This document shows, in pieces, positions 8,185-16,253 of a stretch of DNA of 51,821 nucleotides (the first letter of the stretch is position 1; every line of letters starts with the position of its first letter). Source of the DNA: Solirubrobacterales bacterium. GTDB lineage: Bacteria > Actinomycetota > Thermoleophilia > Solirubrobacterales > Solirubrobacteraceae. The position numbers and the translations under genes were made by a program. The stretch covers positions 1 to 51,821 of the forward strand of contig PKYB01000071.1 of the NCBI GenBank assembly GCA_003133565.1, written 5' to 3'. The notes beneath the pieces were generated by a model. It did no database searches. It saw nothing but the letters and a program-made list of their open reading frames with translations, and had not been told where the DNA came from.

Positions 8185-9501
8185 CTAGGACTCTTCGGCG
8201 ACCGGGGCGATCGACCCGGCGAACGCGCGGTTGAGCGTATCGACGTCCTGCGGCCGCGACTTCGCGTGGAGGTAGCGCTCGGTAGTGCTCAGGCGCGAGT
8301 GTCCGAGGAACGCCTGGACGAAGTGCGCGCCGGCCTCGCGCGCAACGAGCGAGCCGGCGGCGTGGCGCAGGGCGTGGAAGCGCAGCGCGCGCAGCCCGGC
8401 AGCGTCACGCGCGCGCGTGTAGCGGCGGCGCACGGCGGAGCGGTCGAGGCGCCGGCCGAGGCGTGAGCAGAAGACGTAGTCGTCGCGCTCGGTATAGTCG
8501 CCGCGCTCGGCGAGTCTTGCGAGCGCTGCGGCGCTGGCGTCGGCGAGCGGTAGCGATCGCGCCTGGCGGCTCTTGGTCGGCCCTTCGACGCCGGCGCTGA
8601 CGGCACGGTGGATGATCACGCGCCGACGTTCGAGGTCGACATCTTCCCAGCGCAGCGCGAGGAGCTCGCCGAGGCGCATCCCGGTGTAGGCGGCGACGCG
8701 GTAGAGCTCGGCGTCCTGGCGGTCCTCCCACGCGCGCCATTCGGCCTCGCCCGCAGGGAGGTCGGCCGGCTGCGTGCCGCGGTGGGCGCCGGCCGCTGCC
8801 GCGCGGGCGAGCGCCTCGATCTCCTCGGGCTCGAAGAAGTCGAGCACGGCGGGCGGCAGCTCGCGTCGCTTGCTCGTGCCGGTCACCGGATTGTGTTCGA
8901 GCGCGTAGGTGTCTTCGCGCTGGGCGTAGGCGAACATCGCGCTGAGGACCTCGCGGTGCTTGTTGACGGAGCGCGGGCTCATGCCGTCGCGCTCGAGGCC
9001 GCGCAGGAAGCTCGCCACGTCGCTCGTGGTGACTTCGGCGATCGCCTGGTCGCCGAGGGCGCGCATTATTCGTCCGGGGTTGGCGCCCGGTCCGCGCTTG
9101 TGCGGAGTCCCGGGATCCTTCAGCAGGTATCCGTAGTCCTGGAGCGTCGCCGGCTTCGCGCCCTTCTCGCGCCAGACGTACTCGAGCCACTCGGCGGCGA
9201 GCTCGCGCACCGTTGCGCCGCGCTCGCGACGTTCGCGCAGGCCGCGTTCGATCGCGCACTCGTCCGCGTCGTGTTCTGCGACAATCGCCGCCATCGCCAC
9301 CGTCGCCCGCTTCTCGTCGAAGGACCCCTCCGGCACGCGACCGCGGCGTGGCTGCCAGCTGCCGTCGCTTCCCGGATCGAGCCATGCCGAGCCCACGCGC
9401 CGCTTCACCTGAACGCCTTGGCGGCGCCACTTGGCCTCGTAGTAGGGGTGTCCTTCGGCGTCCCTACGGACCACCAATGCACCGGTCGGAAGTCTCGTCA
9501 T
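8185..9501 (-). CDS. int: Tyrosine recombinase / phage-type integrase
   Basis: A 438-residue site-specific recombinase. The N-terminal 60 residues (VVRRDAEGHPYYEAKWRRQG) look like an arm-type DNA-binding domain. A SAM-like core-binding segment follows at about residues 90-200. The C-terminal catalytic domain has Arg in TGMRLGELLALRWEDVD, the box HALRHAAGS, and LGHSRLSTTERYLH with the nucleophilic Tyr. All expected catalytic residues are visible and the length is normal. The gene reads away from the tRNA-Ala fragment at 9624-9682, the usual layout for an element integrated in a tRNA 3' end. Its 5' side carries four AGGGTACC repeats. It most likely drives integration and excision of the element containing the Fic and RHS genes. 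Confidence 0.95.
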   Translation of the reverse strand: MTRLPTGALVVRRDAEGHPYYEAKWRRQGVQVKRRVGSAWLDPGSDGSWQPRRGRVPEGSFDEKRATVAMAAIVAEHDADECAIERGLRERRERGATVRELAAEWLEYVWREKGAKPATLQDYGYLLKDPGTPHKRGPGANPGRIMRALGDQAIAEVTTSDVASFLRGLERDGMSPRSVNKHREVLSAMFAYAQREDTYALEHNPVTGTSKRRELPPAVLDFFEPEEIEALARAAAAGAHRGTQPADLPAGEAEWRAWEDRQDAELYRVAAYTGMRLGELLALRWEDVDLERRRVIIHRAVSAGVEGPTKSRQARSLPLADASAAALARLAERGDYTERDDYVFCSRLGRRLDRSAVRRRYTRARDAAGLRALRFHALRHAAGSLVAREAGAHFVQAFLGHSRLSTTERYLHAKSRPQDVDTLNRAFAGSIAPVAEES

Positions 9502-9507
9502 ACGCGC

Positions 9508-9555
9508 AGGGTACCACCAGGGTACCGCGGTCCGCAGGGTACCGTTTAGGGTACC
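9508..9555. repeat. Four AGGGTACC direct repeats upstream of the integrase (putative arm sites)
   Basis: AGGGTACC occurs at 9508-9515, 9519-9526, 9536-9543 and 9548-9555, with start-to-start spacings of 11, 17 and 12 bp. The cluster sits between the integrase start and the tRNA fragment. Tyrosine integrases commonly bind short direct repeats (arm sites) next to the crossover core, and the position suits that role. Binding by an excisionase or autoregulation of the integrase are alternatives. Confidence 0.55.
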
Positions 9556-9623
9556 GTTTGGACCAGAATCACCCGTTTTTACTGGCCTTAATCAACCCGC
9601 AAACCCCCGAAACTCCGCGCTCC

Positions 9624-9682
9624 AGCGCACGGTCTCCTGGATCGCACCCAGGAGGTCGGGGGTTCGAGTCCCCCTAGCTCCA
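9624..9682 (+). other. 3' fragment of tRNA-Ala(CGC), putative attR attachment site
   Basis: The anticodon arm is intact: CCTGG (9636-9640), loop ATCGCAC with anticodon CGC at 9643-9645, and CCAGG (9648-9652). So are the T arm (GGGGG, TTCGAGT, CCCCC at 9658-9674) and the acceptor strand TAGCTCC plus discriminator A (9675-9682). A complete tRNA would need GGAGCTA near 9610 and a D arm, but the sequence there (AACTCCGCGCTCC) cannot form either. A tRNA 3' half next to an integrase gene is the classic product of integration into a tRNA gene. The intact copy should lie at the element's left end, outside the window. Confidence 0.8.
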
Positions 9683-9686
9683 TCAC

Positions 9687-11147
9687 ATGCCTGCGCTAGC
9701 CACTCTGCGGACGCGCCTCGCCGAGCTCGCCGATCTCGACGCGCTCGGGGGACTCGCGAGCTGGGACCAGGAGACGATGATGCCGCCCGATGGTGCCTCC
9801 GCACGCGGACACCAGCTCGCATCCCTCAGTCGACTCGCGCACGAGCGGGCTGTCGCTGACGAGGTAGGCGAGTGGCTCGACGACATCGAAGCTGACGCAG
9901 CAGCGTTGAGCGATCTCGACCGCGACATCGTCCGGCTTGCACGACGCGACTGGGATCGCCAGCGGCGCGTGCCGTCCGAGCTGGTTGGCGAACGAGCGCA
10001 GGCAGCTTCCGAGGGTCAGACGGCCTGGCAGGCGGCGCGCGCGACCAGCGACTTCGAGGCATTCGTGCCAGCACTGCGCCGCAATGTCGAGCTCGCACGT
10101 GACTACGCCGCGTGCTTTAACGATGTCGAGCGACCTTATGACGCGCTGCTCAATGACTACGACTTTGGCGTGCCCGCGCAGCGTCTGGAAACGGTGTTCG
10201 CCCGGCTCACCGAGGGATTGACGGCGCTGCTCGCCGAGCAATCCGCGGCGCCAGCGGACCTCAGCGCGAGCCTTGACGTGCCGATCGACGCGCAGAAGGC
10301 AGCGGTGCTAAGCACACTGCGCCGCATCGGCGTCGGCGACGACAGCTGGCGCGTCGACGTCTCCACGCACCCGTTCAGCGAGTCGCTCAGCCGGCGCGAC
10401 ACGCGCGTGACGACGCGCTACGAAGACGGCAGCCTCGAATCAGTGGTCGCAGCGTTGCACGAGTTTGGCCATGCGCTCTACGAACGCCAGATCGCGCCAG
10501 AGCTCGAGCGGACGAACCTCGGTCGCGGCACATCGATGTCGGTGCATGAGTCGCAGAGCAAGCTCTGGGAGAACCATGTCGGGCGCAATCGTGCGTTTAC
10601 CCCGGTGCTCGCAGCCGAGTTGGCCGCCGGAGGGTTCCCGATCGACGCTGAGGCGTTGCATGCTGCGCTCGTCCAGGTACGCCCGTCGCTAATCCGCGTT
10701 TCGGCCGACCAGGTGACCTACCCGCTGCATATCGCGCTGCGCTTCGAGCTCGAACTCGCCCTATTTGAGAACAGTCTCGACATCGGGGATCTGCCGGCGG
10801 CGTGGAACGATGGTATGCGCCGGCTGCTCGGGCTCGAAGTGCCCGACGCTGCCTCGGGCGTGCTCCAGGACATCCACTGGGCGGCTGGCGCATTTGGCTA
10901 CTTCCCGAGCTACGGGATCGGCTGCCTGATCGCGGCGCAGCTTTGGGAGCAGCTCGAGGCGGACCTCGGCACACAGGACACGGCGCTCAGCGTCGGCGAC
11001 ATTGCGGCGATCCGCGACTGGCTGGCTGAGCGCGTCCACCGATACGGCCGGCGCCTCGACACCGAACCGCTGGTCGAGCAGGCGACGGGCCGGGGCATCG
11101 AGGTGGAGCCGTTCCTCCGGCACGTCACACCCCTGGTCGAGGCGTAG
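9687..11147 (+). CDS. M32 family metallocarboxypeptidase
   Basis: A 486-residue zinc carboxypeptidase (thermostable carboxypeptidase 1 / Taq family) that removes C-terminal residues from peptides in the cytoplasm. Diagnostic features are SWDQETMMPP near the N-terminus, the zinc motif HEFGH at about residues 258-262, and HESQSKLWEN downstream. The length is normal for M32. The ATG at 9687 gives the usual spacing to the WDQETMMP motif, yet it begins 5 bp after the tRNA-Ala fragment and has no visible Shine-Dalgarno. The gene's native upstream region was therefore probably displaced by the integrated element. It appears to be the first chromosomal gene to the right of the element. Confidence 0.95.
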   Translation: MPALATLRTRLAELADLDALGGLASWDQETMMPPDGASARGHQLASLSRLAHERAVADEVGEWLDDIEADAAALSDLDRDIVRLARRDWDRQRRVPSELVGERAQAASEGQTAWQAARATSDFEAFVPALRRNVELARDYAACFNDVERPYDALLNDYDFGVPAQRLETVFARLTEGLTALLAEQSAAPADLSASLDVPIDAQKAAVLSTLRRIGVGDDSWRVDVSTHPFSESLSRRDTRVTTRYEDGSLESVVAALHEFGHALYERQIAPELERTNLGRGTSMSVHESQSKLWENHVGRNRAFTPVLAAELAAGGFPIDAEALHAALVQVRPSLIRVSADQVTYPLHIALRFELELALFENSLDIGDLPAAWNDGMRRLLGLEVPDAASGVLQDIHWAAGAFGYFPSYGIGCLIAAQLWEQLEADLGTQDTALSVGDIAAIRDWLAERVHRYGRRLDTEPLVEQATGRGIEVEPFLRHVTPLVEA

Positions 11148-11271
11148 GCCGCCAGCTCAAGGAACTAACGATCGACGCGCTCAGCCCCGCTGTCTTGGTC
11201 GCCGGGAAGAAACCGCACGCAGCCGGAGTCTTGGTAGGGGAAGGCAATCCAACAAACCTCTGGAGTCACCA

Positions 11272-11769
11272 ATGAAGAAGATCGCCACACTGCTCGCCAC
11301 GGCGGGAGTCGCAATCGGCTTGACGGCAGCGGTAGCCATGGCCTCTACGGCGCATACGGCGAGCTCGCACGCGGTGGTCAGCACGCGCAGCACCTCGCTC
11401 GGCACGGTGCTCGTCGGCACCAACGGTCGCACCCTGTACACGTTGAGCACCGACAGCAAAAACAAATCCACGTGCTCGGGCGGTTGCGCGACCGGCTGGC
11501 CCCCGCTGACCACTGTCGGCGCACCGAAGGCCAAGGGCTCCGCCAAGTCCAAGGACCTCGGCACGATCAGCCGCGCGCACGGCGTCAAGCAGGTCACCTA
11601 CAACGGCCACCCGGTTTACGAGTTTGCCGGCGACTCCGCAGCCGGCCAGACCAACGGCCAAGATCAGTTCGCGTTCGGCGGCTACTGGTACGCCGTCAGC
11701 ACCAGCGGCTCCGCAGTCACCAAAGCCCCGAAGAAGTCCACGAGCGGGACCTCCTCAAGCGGCTGGTAG
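11272..11769 (+). CDS. Small secreted repeat protein (PF03640-like)
   Basis: A 165-residue exported protein. A signal peptide (MKKIATLLATAGVAIGLTAA, then Ala-rich) is followed by the pattern of the 'secreted repeat of unknown function' family: TVLVGTNGRTLYTLSTD, then C-x3-C within CSGGCATGWPPL. The second half contains NGHPVYEFAGD and ends GGYWYAVS, with a Ser/Thr/Lys-rich tail. The start is set by GGAG 6 bp before the ATG and by the signal peptide; a longer upstream frame has no protein-like content. The molecular role of this family is not established. It is convergent with the copper-type ATPase, with a strong hairpin between them. Confidence 0.85.
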   Translation: MKKIATLLATAGVAIGLTAAVAMASTAHTASSHAVVSTRSTSLGTVLVGTNGRTLYTLSTDSKNKSTCSGGCATGWPPLTTVGAPKAKGSAKSKDLGTISRAHGVKQVTYNGHPVYEFAGDSAAGQTNGQDQFAFGGYWYAVSTSGSAVTKAPKKSTSGTSSSGW

Positions 11770-11780
11770 CACCACGACAT

Positions 11781-11819
11781 CGCCGCGCGGGCCCTCGCCA
11801 GGCCACGGCCCGCGCGGCG
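11781..11819. terminator. Strong 13-bp hairpin between convergent genes
   Basis: CGCCGCGCGGGCC (11781-11793) and GGCCCGCGCGGCG (11807-11819) are perfect inverted repeats with a 13-bp loop, followed by TGTTT. The hairpin lies 12 bp after the secreted-protein stop and before the end of the convergent P-type ATPase gene, so it could terminate from both sides. Confidence 0.7.
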
Positions 11820-11893
11820 TGTTTCGCTCTCCGCCAGCTGGCACCGTGAGATAAACACCGCCCGACCCCCAGGCCGCTACTGCCGGCTGGCGA

Positions 11894-14473
11894 TCAGGCG
11901 CCGGCAAGGGGAGCAGCGTGGCGCAAGCGGGAGCTGTTCCAGACCACGAAGCTCGAGGACAGGGCCATCGCCGCCGCGGCGATCAAGGGATCGAGCAGGC
12001 CGCACGCGGCGAGCGGGATTGCCGCGAGGTTGTAAAGGAACGCCCAGGCGAGATTGCCCCGAATCGTCTTGCGCGTTCTGCGCGCCAAAGCAAGCGCCGT
12101 CGCTGCGACGCGCAGGTCGTCGCGCACGATGATGAGGTCGGCAGCGTTGATCGCGATGTCAGTGCCCGAGCCGACTGCAAGACCAAGATCCGCCGCTGCT
12201 AACGCCGGCGCGTCATTGGCTCCGTCGCCGACCATCGCCACGCATCGACCGTCGGCCTGCAGCCGGTGGATCGTCGCCACCTTCTCCGCCGGTAGCGCGC
12301 CGGCCACCACCTCGGTGATGCCAATCGATGCAGCAACCGCCTGTGCCGTCGTCTCGTTGTCTCCCGTCAGAAGCACGCAGCGGAGTCCGAGCGCCTGCAG
12401 CTGGCGCACCGCGGGCGCGGCGGAGGACCGGATCGTGTCGGCGAGGGCGAGCGCGCCGATCACCGCCTGGTCGCGCCGAACGATGACCACCGTCTGTCCC
12501 AGGCTCTCCCACTCGGCACAACGCTCAGACAGCAAAGCCCCCTGCGCATCGAGCTGACCGCGATCGCCCTCGCCCCGCCCGACGTAGATCTCGTGTCCCT
12601 CGACAGTGCCGTGCGCACCGATTCCAGGCAGCGCGACAAACGCGGCGACCTCTGGCAGCTCGCCGACACGCTGCTCGGCGCTGGCCGCAATGGCCCGCGC
12701 AACCGGGTGCTCGGATGCCTGCTCGATCGATCCTGCGAGGCGCAACATCGCAAGCTGGTCAACGCCGGAGACAGCTTCGACCCCCGTGAGCGTCATCTGG
12801 CCTTCGGTGAGCGTGCCGGTCTTGTCGAGGACGACGGTATCGATCTGCCGCGCGGCCTCGAGCGCCCGATGGCCTTTGAAGAAGATCCCCAAGCGGGCAC
12901 CGGTCCACGAGGCAACGACCAGGGCGGCGGGCGTGGCGAGACCGAGCGCGCAGGGACAGGCGATGATCAGCACCGAGAGCGCGGCGCTGAATGCCGCCGT
13001 CGCGGGATTGCCGGTCAGCCGCCAAACGAGCAACGTCGCGAGGGCGACGACCAGGACCGCGGGCACGAAAACGCTCGATGCACGGTCGGCCAGCCGTTGG
13101 ACGGAGGCCTTCTCGTTCTGGGCGCGCTCGACGAGGCGCATCATCTGACCGAGCTGGGTGTCGCGTCCAACCTTGGTCGTTTCCACCACCAAGCGACCGC
13201 TGAGGGAGACCGTGCCTCCGAGCACCAGGTCGCCGGGGCCTACCTCGACGGGTTGGGACTCGCCAGTCATCAGGCCGCGGTCGATCGCCGATTGCCCCGA
13301 AACCACCGCCCCGTCGCTTGCCACTGCCTCTCCTGGACGCACGACGAAGCGGTCGCCGACGGCGAGATCCTCAATCGGCCGCCGCTGTTCGCGGCCGCTC
13401 GCATCAAGAACAGCCACATCGTTGGCCCCGACGGCGGCCAGCGCGCGGAGCGCGTCTCCGCTGCGTTTTCTGGACCACGCTTCGAAGTAGCGGCCGGCCA
13501 GCAGGAACGTGGTGACCCCGGCGGGCACGTCGAGGTAGATGCCGCCGGCCGTCGAACGATGGGCGAGTCCCAACAACAGCGAGCGCCGTACATCGGTGTC
13601 GATGAAGAACATCGCGTAGAGCGACCAGCCGGTGGCCGCCACGATGCCCAGGGACACCAGCGTGTCCATCGTCGTCGTGGCGTGACGCGCGCTGCGCACC
13701 GCCGCGCTGTAGAACGGCCAGGCAGCCCAGGTAACCACCGGCGCGGCCAGCGCAACCATCACCCACTGCCAACCGGAGAAGCGCAGCGACGGATAGATCG
13801 AGAAGAAGATCGAGGTGTCGCAAAGCGGCATAAACAGCGTCACCGCAACAAAAAAACGCCGGCGCAGCGAGCGTACGCGCCGCTCGGCCTCGCCGGCATC
13901 CTGCGCGACTCCCGGAGAACCGGGAGCAACGAGCGCCGCCGTGTAGCCGGCCGAGTTGACCTTTTCGATCAGTCGTTGCACCACGACGTCGCCGGCCAGC
14001 ACGGCGGTGGCTCGCTCGGTCGCGTAATTGACCCGCGCGACGACGCCCTCGACGTCGTTGAGCACACGTTCGACGCGGGCTGCGCACGCACCGCAGGTCA
14101 TGCCGCCGATGGCGAGCGACACTTCGCGATCGGTGGCTGGCGCGTCGCCGTTTGGCGAGGGTGCCGCCACGCGCCGCGCAGACGGTGGCGAGCGCTCGAG
14201 CACCGAGCCGCTCGACCTGCTCATGTGCGCTCGAGCCTCCTCAAGCGGTAGCAGCGGCAAACGGCCGGCTCGGGCAGCGCCGTGGTCCTCGGCCGGTGGC
14301 CGCTCGTAGTCACCCAAACGTAGCTGGCAGACGCACCGCTTGGCGGTGTGGACCCGGCGGGCATGCTCGAGCAGGATACGTGAGCCCTCGCTGACGGGGC
14401 GCTCTAGGTTGAATCCCAGGAGTGGCGCGGCGCGCTCGCAGCCGCCATAGACCGGCCCGCTCGCCGCTGTCAA
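11894..14473 (-). CDS. copA: Copper-type heavy-metal-translocating P1B-ATPase
   Basis: A membrane pump that hydrolyses ATP to export soft metal ions, most likely Cu(I). One N-terminal HMA domain has GMTCGACAARVE at about residue 123. The membrane ion site is CPC (IACPCALGLATP, about residue 505). DKTGTLTEG carries the phosphorylated Asp, SEHPVARAI is the P1B His-Pro motif, and GDGANDAPAL is the hinge. The frame begins at TTG 14473; a later ATG at 14224 has GAGGAGG 11 bp upstream and may be the real start. The 83 residues between them show strong coding-type third-position GC and include CERAAPLLGF and RCVCQLRLGDYE, so they may be translated. CtaG, a cytochrome oxidase copper-assembly protein, is divergent next door, which fits copper traffic. 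Confidence 0.92.
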   Translation of the reverse strand: MTAASGPVYGGCERAAPLLGFNLERPVSEGSRILLEHARRVHTAKRCVCQLRLGDYERPPAEDHGAARAGRLPLLPLEEARAHMSRSSGSVLERSPPSARRVAAPSPNGDAPATDREVSLAIGGMTCGACAARVERVLNDVEGVVARVNYATERATAVLAGDVVVQRLIEKVNSAGYTAALVAPGSPGVAQDAGEAERRVRSLRRRFFVAVTLFMPLCDTSIFFSIYPSLRFSGWQWVMVALAAPVVTWAAWPFYSAAVRSARHATTTMDTLVSLGIVAATGWSLYAMFFIDTDVRRSLLLGLAHRSTAGGIYLDVPAGVTTFLLAGRYFEAWSRKRSGDALRALAAVGANDVAVLDASGREQRRPIEDLAVGDRFVVRPGEAVASDGAVVSGQSAIDRGLMTGESQPVEVGPGDLVLGGTVSLSGRLVVETTKVGRDTQLGQMMRLVERAQNEKASVQRLADRASSVFVPAVLVVALATLLVWRLTGNPATAAFSAALSVLIIACPCALGLATPAALVVASWTGARLGIFFKGHRALEAARQIDTVVLDKTGTLTEGQMTLTGVEAVSGVDQLAMLRLAGSIEQASEHPVARAIAASAEQRVGELPEVAAFVALPGIGAHGTVEGHEIYVGRGEGDRGQLDAQGALLSERCAEWESLGQTVVIVRRDQAVIGALALADTIRSSAAPAVRQLQALGLRCVLLTGDNETTAQAVAASIGITEVVAGALPAEKVATIHRLQADGRCVAMVGDGANDAPALAAADLGLAVGSGTDIAINAADLIIVRDDLRVAATALALARRTRKTIRGNLAWAFLYNLAAIPLAACGLLDPLIAAAAMALSSSFVVWNSSRLRHAAPLAGA

Positions 14474-14482
14474 GCGGAGCCC

Positions 14483-14505
14483 CCGACCCCTCGCCGACGG
14501 GTCGG
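14483..14505. repeat. 7-bp inverted repeat in the copA-ctaG intergenic region
   Basis: CCGACCC (14483-14489) and GGGTCGG (14499-14505) form a dyad with a 9-bp spacer, inside the 189-bp region between the divergent copper ATPase and CtaG genes. It could be a regulator site shared by both promoters. It does not match a copper-repressor operator that I can recognise with confidence. Confidence 0.3.
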
Positions 14506-14662
14506 CGTCGAGCGTGAGGGGCGCATGATACGGTCCAGCGGCTGTGCGGGATCAAGGCAAATCGCGGGTTCGGCATCGCCACCCAATTATGCGGCGCGCG
14601 AGCGCCCAACGGACCGTTCCGGCGATTGATATGACGCGCGGCGACATGGCGAGGCAGGCACG

Positions 14663-15505
14663 ATGAGCGGCGTGCCCGGTTGGGGCAGCTGGAGCGTCGC
14701 GCCCCTTCTGTGGATCGGGTTGTTCGTTGCAGGCTCGTGGTACGTCTCGATGCTGCGGCGAGTTCGTCGCGTCACCGGAAAGGCCGTTGGTCCAGGCCAC
14801 TGGGCCTTCTATTGGAGTGGTCTCGTGGTGCTGGCGATCGCTCTGGGCTCGCCGCTGAACACGCTCGCCGTCCACTGGCTGCTCTCGGCGCACATGATCC
14901 AGCACACCCTGCTCTCGGACGTCGCCCCGCCGCTGCTGATCCTCGGCCTGCGCGCGCCCGTCCTGCCGCTTGGCCTACCCCGCCCGCTCCTCAAGCGGGT
15001 TGCCCATCGCGGCATCCTTGGCCGCATCTGGGGCGTCGCAACAAAGCCCTGGGTGGCGCTGCCAATCTGGTCGGGCACGCTGCTGTTCTGGTCGCTGCCG
15101 CCGGTGTTCGACTTCACCGTGCGCCATCAGCTGCTGCACAATTTTGAGCACCTGACGCTCTTTTACACCGGCTTTGCGTTGTGGTGGCTGATCATCACCC
15201 CTCTGCCCAGCGAGCGCCGCGACCCGGGTATGGCTCGGCTTGGCTACGTCGCGTTCTCCCGCGGCGCGAGCGCGCTGGTCTGCGTGCCGCTGACATTTCT
15301 CAACCACACCCTCTTCCCGCTTTACGTGAGCCTGCCGCGGGCCTACGGAATCTCGGCGATCACCGACCAACGACTGGCCGGCGCGTCGATGTGTCTGATC
15401 GAGTTTCTGGTGTTCGGGATCGCGATGGGCGTCGTGTTCATCGACGCCCTGAACCGCGAGGAACGCGCGCAGACGCTCGCTGAGATGGTCACCTCGTCGC
15501 GCTAA
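14663..15505 (+). CDS. ctaG: CtaG/Caa3-type cytochrome c oxidase assembly protein
   Basis: A 280-residue polytopic membrane protein of the Caa3_CtaG family, needed for copper-dependent assembly of caa3-type cytochrome c oxidase. About seven hydrophobic segments are visible. His-rich family motifs are present: HWLLSAHMIQHTLLSDVAPPLLILG near residues 72-95, RHQLLHNFEHLTLFYTG near 153-170, and LNHTLFPLY. The clustered His residues around membrane edges fit metal handling. The ATG start precedes a first membrane segment at about residue 10. It heads the plus-strand block of cytochrome maturation and heme genes and is divergent from the copper ATPase. Confidence 0.92.
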   Translation: MSGVPGWGSWSVAPLLWIGLFVAGSWYVSMLRRVRRVTGKAVGPGHWAFYWSGLVVLAIALGSPLNTLAVHWLLSAHMIQHTLLSDVAPPLLILGLRAPVLPLGLPRPLLKRVAHRGILGRIWGVATKPWVALPIWSGTLLFWSLPPVFDFTVRHQLLHNFEHLTLFYTGFALWWLIITPLPSERRDPGMARLGYVAFSRGASALVCVPLTFLNHTLFPLYVSLPRAYGISAITDQRLAGASMCLIEFLVFGIAMGVVFIDALNREERAQTLAEMVTSSR

Positions 15506-15575
15506 CACGCGCGTCGTCGCGCATACTTCGAGCGCTGATGGCATCTCCCAGTCAGGCCGAGGAGCTGCGCGGCGC

Positions 15576-16253
15576 GTGACGGCGCTGTCGCTGCGCGGCG
15601 TAACGCGCCGCTACGGAGAGCGAACGGCCCTCGCCGCGGTCACCCTCACGCTCCCGGCAGGGCAGACGCTCGCGGTGCTGGGTCCCAACGGCGCCGGCAA
15701 GTCGACGCTGCTGCGCGTGCTGGCCACCTTGCTCGCACCGCACGCCGGGAAGCTCGAGGTCCTCGGTCATCCGCTACCGCAGGAGAGCTGGGCGGTGCGC
15801 GGCAAGATCGGTCTGCTCGGGCACGAACCGATGCTTTACCGCGAGCTGACGGCCCGCGAGAACTTGCGGCTGCACGCGAAGCTCCACGGGGTCCGGCTCG
15901 AGCGCGTCGGCGAGCTGCTGGCGCTCGTTGCGCTCGAGCGGCGGGCCGATGAGCCGCTGCGTACGCTCTCGCGCGGTCTTGTTCAACGCGTGGCAGTGTG
16001 CCGCACGCTGCTGCACGAACCAGAGTTGCTGCTGCTCGACGAGCCGCGTGCGAACCTCGACCCGGCCGCCTGCGAGATCGTCGAACCGCTGATCGGGCGT
16101 GCCTCGGGCAAGACGCGCGTGCTGGTCAGTCACGATCCAGCCCGGGCGCTGCTCGAGGCCGATCTCGTGCTCGGCCTGGCGCGCGGGCGCACCGCGTTCC
16201 TCGACGCACCGGCGCAACTCGATCCTCAGGGCGTCGCCGAGCTCTACCGATGA
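15576..16253 (+). CDS. ccmA: Heme/cytochrome c maturation ABC transporter ATP-binding protein
   Basis: A 225-residue ATPase of the CcmAB(C) complex, which handles heme for c-type cytochrome maturation. It has Walker A GPNGAGKST (about residues 36-44), a signature-like LSRGLVQRVAVCR in place of the canonical LSGGQ, Walker B ELLLLDEP, and a switch-region His in LVSHDPAR. The GTG start follows soon after ctaG (70 bp). Its stop overlaps the ccmB start (ATGA at 16250), indicating coupling. The identity rests on the downstream ccmB and ccmC partners; alone it would be a generic ABC ATPase. Confidence 0.9.
   Translation: MTALSLRGVTRRYGERTALAAVTLTLPAGQTLAVLGPNGAGKSTLLRVLATLLAPHAGKLEVLGHPLPQESWAVRGKIGLLGHEPMLYRELTARENLRLHAKLHGVRLERVGELLALVALERRADEPLRTLSRGLVQRVAVCRTLLHEPELLLLDEPRANLDPAACEIVEPLIGRASGKTRVLVSHDPARALLEADLVLGLARGRTAFLDAPAQLDPQGVAELYR

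Noticed and set aside
9606-9682. Complete tRNA-Ala gene
   Set aside because: The 5' acceptor strand and D arm cannot be formed from 9606-9623, so only the 3' half is present.
12593-14251. 552-residue plus-strand frame opposite the copper ATPase
   Set aside because: It has Arg/Gly-rich, motif-free sequence caused by high third-position GC. The minus frame has every P1B-ATPase motif.
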